64,000 nucleotides of DNA from Myotis daubentonii (lineage: Eukaryota > Chordata > Mammalia > Chiroptera > Vespertilionidae). The stretch's first letter is position 1, and every line of letters begins with the position of its first letter. This document shows positions 20,096 to 30,049 of this stretch, piece by piece. The stretch spans positions 88,590,433 to 88,654,432 of the forward strand of contig NC_081842.1 in NCBI RefSeq assembly GCF_963259705.1. The letters are read 5' to 3'. The notes below the pieces were generated by a model. The model worked only from the letters and a program-made list of their open reading frames with translations, had not been told where the DNA came from and made no database searches. Both the position numbers and the translations under genes were made by a program.

Positions 20096-20452
20096 GAGAA
20101 ATATAAATACTTAAATAAAATGCCTATCAATTCAATTGATATAATTTAGTTTTCAAAATATTTTCTGATGACTGCATATCTTACTAATTTAAGTATGAAG
20201 GAAAAAGCTATTAAGTTTGTAATGAGTTAATTCATAACACATATATACATTTAGCTTCAATTTTTTAGAATGACTTTGATAGTACAATACTCATGTTGAC
20301 TTAACTATAATGAACTTCATATTTTCATTTTGCATATGAACTTCTCTTTTGCCTTATCTTCAATTTTATGCCGAAGAAAGTGTGTATTTATTTACATAAA
20401 AGGTGTTTTGGGTGTATGACTTTTTAAGAAATTGTAGTTTAAAGCCTTTGCA
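20096..20452. other. AT-rich non-coding DNA
   Basis: No element or gene recognised. Confidence 0.5.
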
Positions 20453-20614
20453 GCCCTGGCCAGCGTAGCTCAGTTGGTTGGGTGTTGTCCTCTGCACCGA
20501 AAGGTTTTTGGCTCTATCCCTGGTAGGAGGTGTGCAGTAAGCAGCTGATCAATTATTCTTTTTCATTGATGTTTCTCTCCCCCCCTTCTCTCTCTAAAAT
20601 CAATAAAAAAAGAA
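20453..20614 (+). mobile_element. tRNA-derived SINE (Ves-like, short variant)
   Basis: The head GCCCTGGCCAGCGTAGCTCA, with A box TAGCTCAGTTGG, is followed by a TC-rich body and AAAATCAATAAAAAAAG tail. The B-box region is altered (TTTTTGGCTCTATCC), suggesting an older copy. Confidence 0.85.
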
Positions 20615-20937
20615 AGAAAAATAAACAACATAGCCTTTATAGCTATTTCTCACATTATCTCCATTTCCTAAAGCATTTTTTTCCAAAATTTAATTAATTA
20701 AGAGTTGCCTATTGGTTTTCCATTTTTGTCTTTAAATATTGCTGTTCTTAGTAATTGCCAAAGCAGCAATTTTGAATTCTTAGATAGATCCTAATTTCTG
20801 TCATCTTTTTGCAAGAAATTGAAGTTGCTTTTCTTTCTTCCTTTTGTGGCATGTAAATATTTAAAAACTAAAGACTTACCTATTTTCATTATTTTTATTC
20901 TATGTTTGTCACTTCTGATGCATTTTAGGTATTTAGA
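20615..20937. other. AT-rich non-coding DNA
   Basis: No element or gene recognised. Confidence 0.5.
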
Positions 20938-20941
20938 CATT

Positions 20942-21085
20942 TAAGTTGCCAGATTTAGCAAATAAAAAATAAAATGCTCAGTTAAATTTGAATTTCAGAT
21001 AGAATGCTTATGCTGACAAAAATATTTCTTGTTTATCTGAAATTCAAATTTAACTTGGTGTACTGTATTTTATCTGGCAACTTTA
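20942..21085. mobile_element. Palindromic MITE-like DNA transposon remnant
   Basis: The left arm (TTAAGTTGCCAGAT...AAATTTGAATTTCAGAT) is the inverted complement of the right arm (ATCTGAAATTCAAATTTAAC...ATCTGGCAACTTTAA), with a short loop near 21000-21035. Both ends abut TTAA, the target of piggyBac-type elements. A closely similar long palindrome is a familiar old mammalian repeat, but I cannot name the family with certainty. Confidence 0.65.
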
Positions 21086-21450
21086 AGACATTTTGCCATG
21101 TTTGGTAGAGTTTGTGTAAACATTGCATTTCTTTTTAGATCCTATCTCCTCTTTTATATTACTTCCATTACTTGCCATTTTTAGATTACAAAATGAGAAA
21201 ACAATGAATTCAGTTATATAACTTTTTTCATACAGTGAAGTTGTCTTCATGGGTAAGATATCAGATACTATGTTTATGCACAATACATTAAAGTCATAAA
21301 AATATTCAACAACACATCAAGTAGCCACAATCTTGGTGATACTTTTCCTCTAAGTCTTCAGGTTAACATTTTATCTCAGAAAAATACTTTAAAACCTATA
21401 ACTCTTAGGTTTCCTCCCTTGATTGGAGTTGTCTGGGAATGAGCTTTTAT

Positions 21451-21458
<8 letters not shown>

Positions 21459-21491
<33 letters not shown>

Positions 21492-21493
21492 TG
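21459..21493. repeat. (TG)n microsatellite
   Basis: About 15 TG units lie at the tail of the HAL1 element. Confidence 0.9.
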
Positions 21494-21855
21494 ATTTGTC
21501 TTTATTCTTTAATTTTTTTCATTAAATCTTTATTGTTCAGATTATTATAGTTGTTCCTCTTTTTTCCCCCAATAGCTTTCCTCCACCCAGTTCCCACCCC
21601 ACCCTCTGACCTTACCCCTCCCACTGTCCTCATCCATAGGTGTACGATTTTTGTCCAGTCTCTTCCTGTACCCCCACACCCTTTCCCCCCAAGAATTGTC
21701 AGTCCACTCCCTTTCTATGCCCCTGGTTCTATTATATTCACAAGTTTACTCTGTTCATCAGATTTTTTATTCACTTGATTTTTAGATTCACTTGTTGATA
21801 GATATGTATTTTCTGTTCATTTTTTATCTTTACCTTTTTCTTCTTCTTCCTCTTC

Positions 21856-22699
21856 TTAAAGGATACCTTTCAGCATTTCATATAATACTAGTTTGGTGGT
21901 GGTGAACTCCTTTAGCTTTTTCTTATCTGTGAAGCTCTTTATCTGACCTTCAATTCTGAATGATAGCTTTGCTGGATAAAGTAATCTTGGTTGTAGGTTC
22001 TTGCTATTCATCAATTTGAATATTTCTTGCCACTCCCTTCTGGCCTGCATAGTTTCTGTTGAGAAATCAGCTGACAGTCATATGGGTATTCCCTTGCAGG
22101 TAACTGATTGTTTTTCTCTTGCTGCTTTTAAGATTCTCTGTCTTTTGCCCTTGGCATTTTAATTATGATGTGTCTTGGTGTGGTCCTCTTTGGATTCCTT
22201 TTGTTTGGGGTTCTCTGCGCTTCCTGGACTTGTAAATCTATTTCTTTCACCAGGTAGGGGAAGTTTTCTGTCATTATTTCTTCAAATAGGTTTTCAATAT
22301 CTTGCTCTTTCTCTCTTCTTCTGGCACCCCTATAATTCAGATGTTGGTGCACTTGAAGTTGTCCCAGAGGCTCCTTACACTATCTTCATATTTTTGGATT
22401 CTTTTTTCTTTTTGCTTTTCTGGTTGGGTATTTTTTGCTTCTTCGTATTTCAAATCTTTGACTTGATTCTTGGGATCCTCTTGTCTGCTGTTGGATCTCT
22501 GTATATTATTCTTTATTTCAGTCAGTGTATGCTTAATTTCTAGTTGGTCTCTTTTCATATTCTCCAGGGTCTCACAAAATTTATTGGCGGTTTCTAGAAA
22601 ATTCTTGAAAAACCTTATAACTGTAGTTTTGAACTCTATATCCAGTAGTTTGCTTTCCTCCATTTCTGTCATTTGTGACTTGTTTCTTTGTCTCTGCAT
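21856..22699 (-). pseudogene. HAL1/L1 ORF1p, frameshifted
   Basis: The start ATG at 22699 gives MQRQRNKSQMTEMEESKLLD, then a coiled coil (ENMKRDQLEIKHTLTEIKNN) and RKYEDSVRSLWD-like sequence. A frameshift near 22340 leads to EQDIENLFEEIMTENFP and HIIIKMPRAKD. A small deletion near 22130 is followed by the C-terminal domain (QARREWQEIFKLMN, LQPRLLYPAKLSF, ending EMLKGIL). The ancestral protein had about 280 residues. The copy cannot make full protein. Its N-terminus fixes the true start that the 16069-16918 copy has lost by frameshift. Confidence 0.9.
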
Positions 22700-23840
22700 T
22701 TTTTATGCTTCTCTGTGTTGGTAGAGTGGCTTTGTGTGCTAGGTGTCCTGTAGGGCCCAATGGCTTAGCCTCCCCAATTACCTGAGGTGGACACTCTTGG
22801 TGCACCCCTTTGTGGGCTTTGTGCACAGTCTTGTTGTAGTTAAGCCTTGATTGTTCTAGGTATCTCTGGGAGGAATTGCCCTCCAGGCCAATTGGCTGTG
22901 AGAATCAGCTGTGTCTACAGTGGGAGAACTTCTGTGCTGAAGACACCCTTCTGAGGCAAGACTTGCTTCAGTGGGGCTTTGGTGCTCACTGAGCCTGCCC
23001 CCTGAGTGTGTCCCTTATGGATCTGAGGAGTTGTAATCTGGATGGTCCCACTCTGACCACTGGGTACACTGGCTCTTGGATCGAAGGAGGTGCTAATTTA
23101 GCCTCTGCCTGAGGCTACGCAGAAGGAGCTACAAATAGATCTGCAGATTCCCCTTCCTTGTTTGGGGTTTGGAGGTGCCCAGATGAGGCCCAGCTGTGAA
23201 GCAATGCAAGCTGCTGTGGAGCCTTGGGCCTTCTCTTGGAAGTTCTGGGTCTGTCTGGCCCAGCTGCAGTTTGTTAGGTAATTTTCAGATTGCAAAGGGC
23301 CAGGGCATTCATATGCAAAAGCCTCTGCGGCAGCTTGGGTGGGGTGGGGTCTGAGGGAATCAACAGGGCAGAGCAAGCAGCTATGTCTGATCCTCAGCCC
23401 TGCCCTAAGAGGCCCGCATCTCAGTGTCCTGGTAATCGCTGCAAGCACCTCTGAGAGAAAGCCGCCCTGGAGTTCCGAGTTCTGCCTGCTGTCAGATAGA
23501 CCAGTTTCTCCCTGTATGAGTCTGGGTCCCCAGAGACTCATCTGGAACTGGAGTTCAGAGCAGTCGGGGGCTTGTGACTCCCTCCCGATTCAAAAAGACA
23601 GCCACGTCCTCAGTTGCCAGCCCTTGCCGCGTGCGCCTCCGTACCTCTGCACTTTACTTCCGCACCTCCTCTGAGTCTCAGTGTGCTTTTTTCTTTCCTT
23701 CTCGTTGTAGAATTTCCACTCAGCCAGCCTTCCTGTAGTTCTGGATGATGTCCGTTTTTGTCTTTTAGTTGTATTTTTGAAGTTGCTGTGGGAGGCAGAA
23801 ATTTTCGGTGTTTACCTATGCTGCCATCTTGGGTTCTTTC
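22700..23840 (-). promoter_or_regulatory. HAL1 5' UTR / internal promoter region
   Basis: GC-richer than its surroundings. On the minus strand it begins with CCCAAGATGGCA, a YY1-type site at the extreme 5' end, which is where the L1 internal promoter has its YY1 site. Open frames of 110-147 codons on either strand here carry no known domain. Confidence 0.55.
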
Positions 23841-23853
23841 CTGGGAATGAGCT

Positions 23854-24459
23854 CTTTCAATGAGAAAGAGGGGAAGTTAAAATTAGTTTTCTGGCTTTTG
23901 ACTAGTCATCAATAATATCATGTAGCATTATTTCTCAAGTTATATTCCTTGGACTTGAACCACTAAAGCTATTAATTAATGCCTCTGTGGGGAGGGAATA
24001 TTGAAATTGGAATATTGTGGGTTAATGGCCCATCTCTACTGTAGAACTTCTCTGAAACCTCAATATGCTACTTTTCACTAGGCATCTGAAAGTGGGGACC
24101 ACAGTACACTGTTTTTCTGCCTTTTTTTTTTTTTTTTTTTTGCCTATAGACCTTTTGTGTGTGTGAGAGACACACAAGTAAGACACTAGAGTTCTAAGAA
24201 ACACTATTTTGGAATTCTGAAGGAGGTTCCAACTAATTTTCATCTGCTTTCCAGATCAAAGGTGGTTTGAAGACTAGAGTAGTGTAATAGTCATCAGAAA
24301 CCAGTTTATCATAATCTCATTCAGGCTCCATCAACCAGGATAGATTTCAAATGGTCAACTCTGATCATTGCTGGGTTAATTTAAATAAAGTAAACTCAAT
24401 TAGGGGATAGGAAATGGGGAAGGCATAGCAATTGGAGAAAAGGAAAATTGGAAATAACT
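23854..24459. other. Non-coding DNA with a poly-T tract
   Basis: No gene recognised. A run of about 21 T at 24122-24142 stands out. Confidence 0.5.
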
Positions 24460-24665
24460 TTTGTTGAGCACTTAACTATGGTCCTGGAAACCAGGCACAA
24501 TGTCTTATAGAGCTTGTTTATATGATTTTCATAATATCCCCACAATAAAAGTGTTATACCCATTTACACATGAAGAAACTGTGGCTCAGAGAAGTTTAGT
24601 GACTGGTTTATTGTCAAATATAGTTAAATTGTCACAATTGGGATTAGATACAGGTTTTTTAGGTT
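24460..24665 (+). mobile_element. MIR (ancient CORE-SINE)
   Basis: The order TTGAGCACTTAACTATGG, CAGGCACAATG, ATTTACACATGAAGAAACTG and GGCTCAGAGAAGTTTAGTGAC follows the MIR core consensus, with 20-30 % apparent divergence. It is shared by all mammals and predates bats. Confidence 0.8.
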
Positions 24666-24951
24666 TTAAAGACACAGTCTTTCCTACTTGTGGGAATCCA
24701 TGAAAAGTCAGTTGCTTTTGGCGTCTTGTATCCTTAGAACTACCCATACTATTCCTTCAGTTTTGAGAATTACCACTCTAATACCATCTCTAATCTAATC
24801 AGAAATGATTGTTAATGATCTGTACAGCTACCATTTTCTGATAATTTACAAATACCACTTGTTTTTGTGATTCATTTAGGATGTTTCTCAAACTCCAGAC
24901 CAGTAACTACTCACAGGGGTAAATAGAGGTCCCTCAAGGAGTGAAAATACA

Positions 24952-25125
24952 GCTGTTCTCAATTTGCTGGGTGCTATTTTGAAATCACCTGAGTACATAA
25001 AAATATTGATGCCTATGTCTCAGCATCTGAAATCCTAATTTAATGGATCTGGGGTGTGGCATGGGCATTGGGATTTTAAAACACTACACAAGTGATTTTA
25101 ACGTACAGGTAGGCTGCAAACCACT
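24952..25125 (+). mobile_element. MER5-like hAT DNA transposon relic
   Basis: TGTTCTCAATTTGCTGGGTGC, GAAATCACCTG, GGATCTGGGGTGTGGCATGG and GCAAACCACT align in order with the MER5A pattern. It is a non-autonomous element with no coding content. Confidence 0.6.
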
Positions 25126-25585
25126 ATCCTTAAGGCTCAAGACGAACATACAGATATTTCCATAAAGAAACAAAGGAAATGTATTAATATTTTTTATTTA
25201 ACAAACTTAAAAAATTTTTAAATAGCTGTTGAGTCAAAGAATTTTTTCAGATGTAACATGAGCTGGTTGAAACTTGGTATCTTTTCCTATTAAAATGATA
25301 TTTGTATTCAGTTGGGGTACTGTGATGTAAAATATGTATTTATTTCATTAGTTAGGTTACTGAGTCATTCGTATTTAATCTATAAAATTCAAAATCCTCC
25401 TTTACTCACATCACATATCAGAGTAGATTTAATTATTGCACTAGAAAATCACATTACCAAAGCAGCATGAAATACCCCCATGGCAATGTCTTAAATCTGT
25501 TTACTAATGCACTTTTTACATCTCAAGTTTGTCTCTCTCATATTTACATTGTTGTTCCACTTATATTTATGCATTTGTTGTTGGT
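25126..25585. other. AT-rich non-coding DNA
   Basis: No element or gene recognised. Confidence 0.5.
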
Positions 25586-25589
25586 TCTT

Positions 25590-25672
25590 ATATGTGCCCT
25601 GACTGGGGAACAAATCTGCAACCTTGGAGTGTTGGTATGACGTTCTAACCAACTGAGCTACCTGGCCAGGGC
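25590..25672 (-). mobile_element. tRNA-derived SINE head fragment
   Basis: The complement of a head (GCCCTGGCCAGGTAGCTCAG) with A box TAGCTCAGTTGG and a diverged middle. The SINE body and tail cannot be traced, so the copy is 3'-truncated or very old. Confidence 0.65.
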
Positions 25673-26527
25673 ACAATATAGCATAATTTTAATTTTAAAA
25701 GCAAATGCTAAAGTAATATTAGTGACAATAACAATGTGTATTTATTGAAAAGTCAAAGAGCTCAATTTGCCTTCCTCAAAATGTTAATATTTTTAGCTTG
25801 AATGGCTGAAAGCTTGGTTATATCAAACAACATACATGTAATAAGTCAAGTAAATTAATAGTTTTAAGGTGGGTGTCAAGATAATGAGTTTGTACTTAGA
25901 CACATGTAATTTGAGTTGCTGGAGTTTTACTTTAAGTGATGTTCATCAGGCAGTTGACAATATGGATCTGAAATTCAGGAAAAAGTTCAGACCTGAAAAG
26001 GTGGGTACACATATAATGGAGGTGGTGGTTGAAAATGTAGTAGTAGATAAAATAACCAAGGGAGGAAATATAAAATAAGAAGTGTTTTTAACACTGGATC
26101 CCGTGAGACAATAGCTCTAATTGTGAGGCAGATTGAACACAAATGGATTGTGGAGAGAGATGAGAAAATAAAGACAATATATTATCACAGAAACTAAGGG
26201 AAGAGATTTTAAGAAATATTGATTAATGCAGCAGAAATATACTAGAATAAGGTATAGGTAAAGAGATCCTGGATTTGACTATTAGCAAAATAATTATTAG
26301 CAATCTTCTATGGAATGATTTTTATATTATTGTAGGGCTGAAATAGAAATTGTGTTAGCTGATGGAGTAAATGAAGAATTTAGTTTAGAAGTAGCTAATG
26401 TTTATAGAGTGCTTCCTATGGCCCACAAACTACTCTACTTGTGCCCCTGAACATACAGAATTAAAGAAACAGACAACATAGAAGTTAAAAAAAAATACAC
26501 CACAAAAACCCTTTTCCAGCAAATGAT
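25673..26527. other. Non-coding DNA with a possible old repeat
   Basis: Bases 25890-26080 (GGCAGTTGACAATATGGATC, then GAAATTCAGGAAAAAG and AAAATAACCAAGGGAGG) resemble an old mammalian interspersed repeat whose family I cannot name. Nothing else is recognised. Confidence 0.4.
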
Positions 26528-26820
26528 TCTATATAATAAAAGCCTAATATGCAAATAGACCAAATGGCAGAAGGACCGATTGCTATGATGCACACTGACC
26601 ACCAGGGGGTAGTCGCTCAATGCAGAAGCTGCCCCCTGGTGGTCAGTACGCTCCCACAGAGGGAGCACCACTCAGCCAGAAGATCTGAGCCAGGCTCATG
26701 GCTGGCTGGTGAGTGCAGTGGCGGTAGCGAGAGCCTCTCCTGTCTCCGTGGCAGCACTAAGTATGTCTCACTGACGGCTTAGGCCCAGGGAGAAGACCTA
26801 AGCTGGCACTGGGCCTCTAG
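26528..26820 (+). mobile_element. Non-autonomous Helitron (293 bp)
   Basis: Begins TCTATATAATAAAAGCCTAA, ends GGCACTGGGCCTCTAG and is followed by T. The interior has two opposed copies of a CCACCAGGGGG / CCCCCTGGTGG motif (26600-26640), an inverted repeat typical of this HeliBat subfamily. The same interior is in the minus copy ending at 20061. Confidence 0.93.
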
Positions 26821-26946
26821 TAGAACAATAAGATCTCTCCATCAGTTCCCATCCCCCAAAAGAGAAGAAAAAGAATTAAAACATAGAGCATATAAACAAC
26901 ACAATTTTCTTCTGTGGCCTAACTGATATTTAAAGAACATCCAACA

Positions 26947-27155
26947 GCCCTGCTGGCATGGCTCAGTGGTTGAATATTGACCTGTGAATCAGGAAGTCAC
27001 AGTTCAATTCCTGGTCAGGGCATATGCCTCTGTTTTGGGCTTGATCCCCAATTGTGGGCATCCAGGAGACAGCCAACCAATGATTCTCTCTCATCATTGA
27101 TGTTTCTATCTCTCTTTCCCTCTCCCTCTCTGAAATCAATAAAAACATATTAAAA
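26947..27155 (+). mobile_element. Ves-type SINE
   Basis: The head GCCCTGCTGGCATGGCTCAG, with A box TGGCTCAGTGG and B box AGTTCAATTCC, is complete with body and tail. The perfect duplication AAAGAACATCCAACA is at 26932-26946 and 27156-27170. Confidence 0.94.
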
Positions 27156-27373
27156 AAAGAACATCCAACAACTGCAATATATACAAAAGAAATTTAGTAA
27201 AACCCTGTTTTAAAATTGAGCAACATGCTTCTAATTATTCATGGGTCAAATAAGGAATTGCAAGAAAAATATAAAATATTTGAATTGAATTATAATGAAA
27301 ATACTATATATCAAAATTTCTGGAGACAACTAAAGAGTGCTTAGAAGAATATTGAAGAGACATTGCTTATCTA

Positions 27374-27801
27374 TCTATATATTTAAAAGCCTAAGTGACC
27401 ATTACGACCAAATGAGCAGAACAACTGGACAACTGGCTGGTAGCTATGACGCGCACTGACCCAGACCTTGCTGCTGTGGCCCTGACAACCCTAAATCTGG
27501 TTCACCCACAACATGAACCCAGACAGGAGGGATGAGGGAGCCCGATTCCTCACAGAATTGGCCTTTGGTTAGCCTGCTGCTGGGGCCCTGACAGCCCTGA
27601 ATCTGGTTCATCCGCACCCCAGACCCAGACAAGAGGGAGGAGGGAGCCCAATTCCTCATGGAATTGGCTGTTGGTTAGCTAGCTGCTGGAGCCAGTCTCC
27701 CTCAGTCCCAACCCCCAGCCGGCCAGCTTCCCCATTGGCCCCAATCGCTGGCCAGGCTGAGGGACCCCACATATGCATGAATTCATGAACCAGGCCTCTA
27801 G
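27374..27801 (+). mobile_element. Non-autonomous Helitron, first of a four-element array
   Basis: 5' TCTATATATTTAAAAGCC after A. The 3' end is ATGAATTCATGAACCAGGCCTCTAG, in which the palindrome is weak. The interior has two ~125-base direct repeats (GGCCCTGACA(A/G)CCCT(A/G)AATCTGG at 27478 and 27587). The next Helitron starts two bases downstream. Confidence 0.85.
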
Positions 27802-28475
27802 TATCCTATCTAATAATAGACAAACATGGTAATTAACCATAGCTCCAACACGCTTCCCATTGGCTAATCAGGGTGATATGCAAATTAACTGCCAACCAAG
27901 ATGGCGGCTGGCAGCCAGGCAGCTGAAGCGAACAGGAGGCTTGCTTGCTCCAGTGATGGAGGAAGCCAAGGTTCCCCGCCTGCTGCTGCCGGCCTCTGAG
28001 CTTGCAGTCTAAGAAACAATGTTGCAATTATAGAAGTTAAACAAACTCCAGAAACCTGCTTTCAGCCAGCCGGGCTTCAGCCAGCAGGATCGCAACAGTG
28101 TTTCAATTATAGAACCCAAACAAACCCAGATCCCTGCTTTCAGCAGCCAAGGTCTCAGAGCTGCAGCCGGGCCTCAGAGCTAAAGCTGGCTCTCAGCTCC
28201 AGTGACAGCCATAGAAGGTAAATAAATCCCAGATTAAAAAAAAGAAAAAGAAAAAAAGGAGAAGTTAGGAGCTTCAGTCGCCTGCCAGCCTGAAAACGGC
28301 CCTCAGCCCGTCACCCAGACTAGCCAGGCACCCCAGTGGGGACCCCGACCCTGAAGGGGGTGTGACCAGCTGCAAACAGCCATCATCCCCTCATCCAGAC
28401 TGGCGAGGCACCCTGAAGCAACAAGACGGCAGCTAATTTGCATACTGAAGGCAGGTGGCAGCTGGCAAGGCTGTC

Positions 28476-28760
28476 GGCGGTCTGGGACCCGGATCTGTGA
28501 CCTGCCGGGCAGGGGCAGCGCTTGAGGCTGTCCATGGTCTGGGACCCGGATCCATGACCTGGTGGGCGGGGGGCAGTGCTTGAGGCTGTCTGTGGGACCA
28601 AGACACATATCTGTGACCCTGGCGGGTGGGGGGCAGTGCTTGAGGCTGTCTGAGGTCCCAGGACCCGGATCCGTGACCCTGCCGGGCGGGGGGCAGTGCT
28701 TGAGGCTGTCCCCGGTCCCAGGACACAGATCTGTGACCCTTCCTGGCGGGGCGGCAGCTT
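28476..28760. repeat. ~58-base GC-rich tandem repeat
   Basis: Five units share GGCAGTGCTTGAGGCTGTC and GGACCCGGATC(T/C)GTGACC. The long minus-strand open frame at 28433-29212 is caused largely by this array and is not called. Confidence 0.9.
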
Positions 28761-28903
28761 GCACAGGGGCGGATCGGCCAGGTTGGGTAGGGCAGGACGC
28801 CTGGCTTCCGCCCAGACCCAGTCACTCTGGGCAGATGAGCAGAACAGAGAGCCTCTGGACAGGGGAGGCAGGCCGGTGGAGGGCAGCCTGTACTCCCCCC
28901 ATG

Positions 28904-29047
28904 GTGGTGGTGACAGCTGTGAGCCTGCAGGCTGAGCTGAAGTAGTGCCTGCAGGCCATCAGCGCCCAGGAGTGGCTGCGCAAGATCCGCCTCCTGACCC
29001 AGAAGGTGCAGGATCTCAGGGACAGCCACCGTGGCGGGCCAGACTGA
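28904..29047 (+). pseudogene. Possible captured host exon in a Helitron
   Basis: A frame starting about 28904 reads AVSLQAELK, an in-frame TAG at 28943-28945, then CLQAISAQEWLRKIRLLTQK and VQDLRDS to a stop at 29047. The composition is amphipathic and helical, like a coiled-coil exon, and an AG precedes the strongest part (CTGCAG, 28930). I do not recognise the parent gene. Helitrons in vespertilionid bats are known to capture host exons and promoters, which makes this plausible. The TAG shows it is not functional as read. Confidence 0.4.
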
Positions 29048-29820
29048 CGTCCTCCTGGCTGCACCACGTGGGTTTGCGGATCTGCAAAGCCAGAGGCCTC
29101 CGGTGTGCACATCCCCCCCGTGGCATGTGAACATCCCCCAGCACAATGTCACCCTCCTGCGCCTGCAACAGTTGCAAACCAAGGCGTGCACAAGTTCCCC
29201 CTGCCTCTCCACCGCACTTCCATCAACCCAGCATGCCTAACACCCCCACAGGATGTGCACACATCCCCTCTGATGCGCTCACGTCCTTTGGAGAGTGTCT
29301 GGGTATTCTGGGTGCTGAGGGTGGGAGCCTGTGAGATGACAGTGAGAGGGCGGAGGGGTGATGCCCTGTTCACACGGAGGCCAGTGCAGCTATGAGATCA
29401 CCTCTGTGGGGTTAATGCAGGTGCTGAGGTGGGAGCAGATGCAGACAGAGACACCTGGTGGGAGGGGCTGGCCCTCGCTGAGGTGCCTTCAGTCAGCGTT
29501 CAAGATCAAGAACCCAGAGGTGGAGAGGAATTCCGTCCTCTCAGTGAAACAGTGGGATAGTCGGGGCGACTGTAGAGGAGGAATGTGCACTTTGGGTGCC
29601 AGCATCCATGAGCAAAGGCTGCCCTGACTGAGCCTCGCTTGCTTGGGGCCTAGTGCACTCCTGCCAGGCAATTTTCCAAATTAATGAGAGAAAACGTTGA
29701 TTCTCCTGCTGCCCACGAAGGTGGAAAGTGAAGTGGGGAGACATGTGGGGAGTGAGCGAGGTTCCCTGTCTGGGGGTTCCAAATCTGCTGTTGGTTTCTT
29801 TCACCGCTGACTAGAGATAT

Positions 29821-29940
29821 ACAGGGTGTCCCCCCAAAATGTATACACACTTTGAATACCTACTAATTCCAATGGTTTGAGCATAAGAAAGAAACAACAA
29901 TGGAGCTGTTATCTGTTAAAAGTGTGGGCACAAACAGGTA
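29821..29940 (+). mobile_element. mariner-like terminal fragment
   Basis: TACAGGGTGTCCCCCCAAAA followed by TGTATACACACTTTGAA resembles a Tc1/mariner terminal inverted repeat next to a TA target. Only one end is visible; the other end and the transposase are missing. Confidence 0.45.
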
Positions 29941-30049
29941 GTTGGACATTCCCTGAGGGATCTCAGATTGGAGAGGGTGAAGGCCAGACTGAGGGGCCCC
30001 TTCCCCCCGCCCCCACCCAGTGCACGAATTTCATGCACTGGGCTACTAG

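Larger units (their letters stand above)
21433..23853 (-). mobile_element. Near full-length HAL1 with target-site duplication
   Basis: Flanked by CTGGGAATGAGCT at 21433-21445 and 23841-23853. On the minus strand, the 5' UTR starts at 23840 (GGAAAGAACCCAAGATGGCA) and runs about 1.1 kb. ORF1 spans 22699-21856, followed at once by a G-rich 3' UTR and an AATAAAGATTTA-type end near 21525. A (TG)n tract lies in its tail (21459-21493). There is no ORF2. Its size is about 2.4 kb, in keeping with HAL1 rather than L1 (about 6 kb). Confidence 0.88.
27804..30049 (+). mobile_element. Helitron (2.2 kb) with tandem repeat, cargo and a mariner scrap
   Basis: The 5' end TCCTATCTAATAATAG and the first ~600 bases, including the CCAAT/octamer/AAGATGGCGGC module at 27860-27912, match family A. 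Past about 28420 the interior is different. It has five ~58-base GC-rich repeats (28476-28760), then sequence resembling one or more captured exons (28790-29600), a mariner-like fragment (29821-29940), and a standard 3' end (TGCACGAATTTCATGCA, then CTGGGCTACTAG). Whether it is one element or two fused ones is uncertain. Confidence 0.75.

Noticed and set aside
23098..23674. Frames of 111 and 147 codons on opposite strands
   Set aside because: Within the HAL1 5' UTR; GC-rich, no motif, both strands open.
24022..24243. Lys-rich minus frame
   Set aside because: The Lys run is the complement of the poly-T tract at 24122-24142.
28476..28760. CRISPR-like array
   Set aside because: Units are head-to-tail repeats without unique spacers, in a vertebrate transposon.
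28433..29212. 259-codon minus-strand open frame
   Set aside because: It runs through a GC-rich tandem repeat in a Helitron, has periodic low-complexity sequence and no domain. GC-rich arrays lack stop codons by composition.
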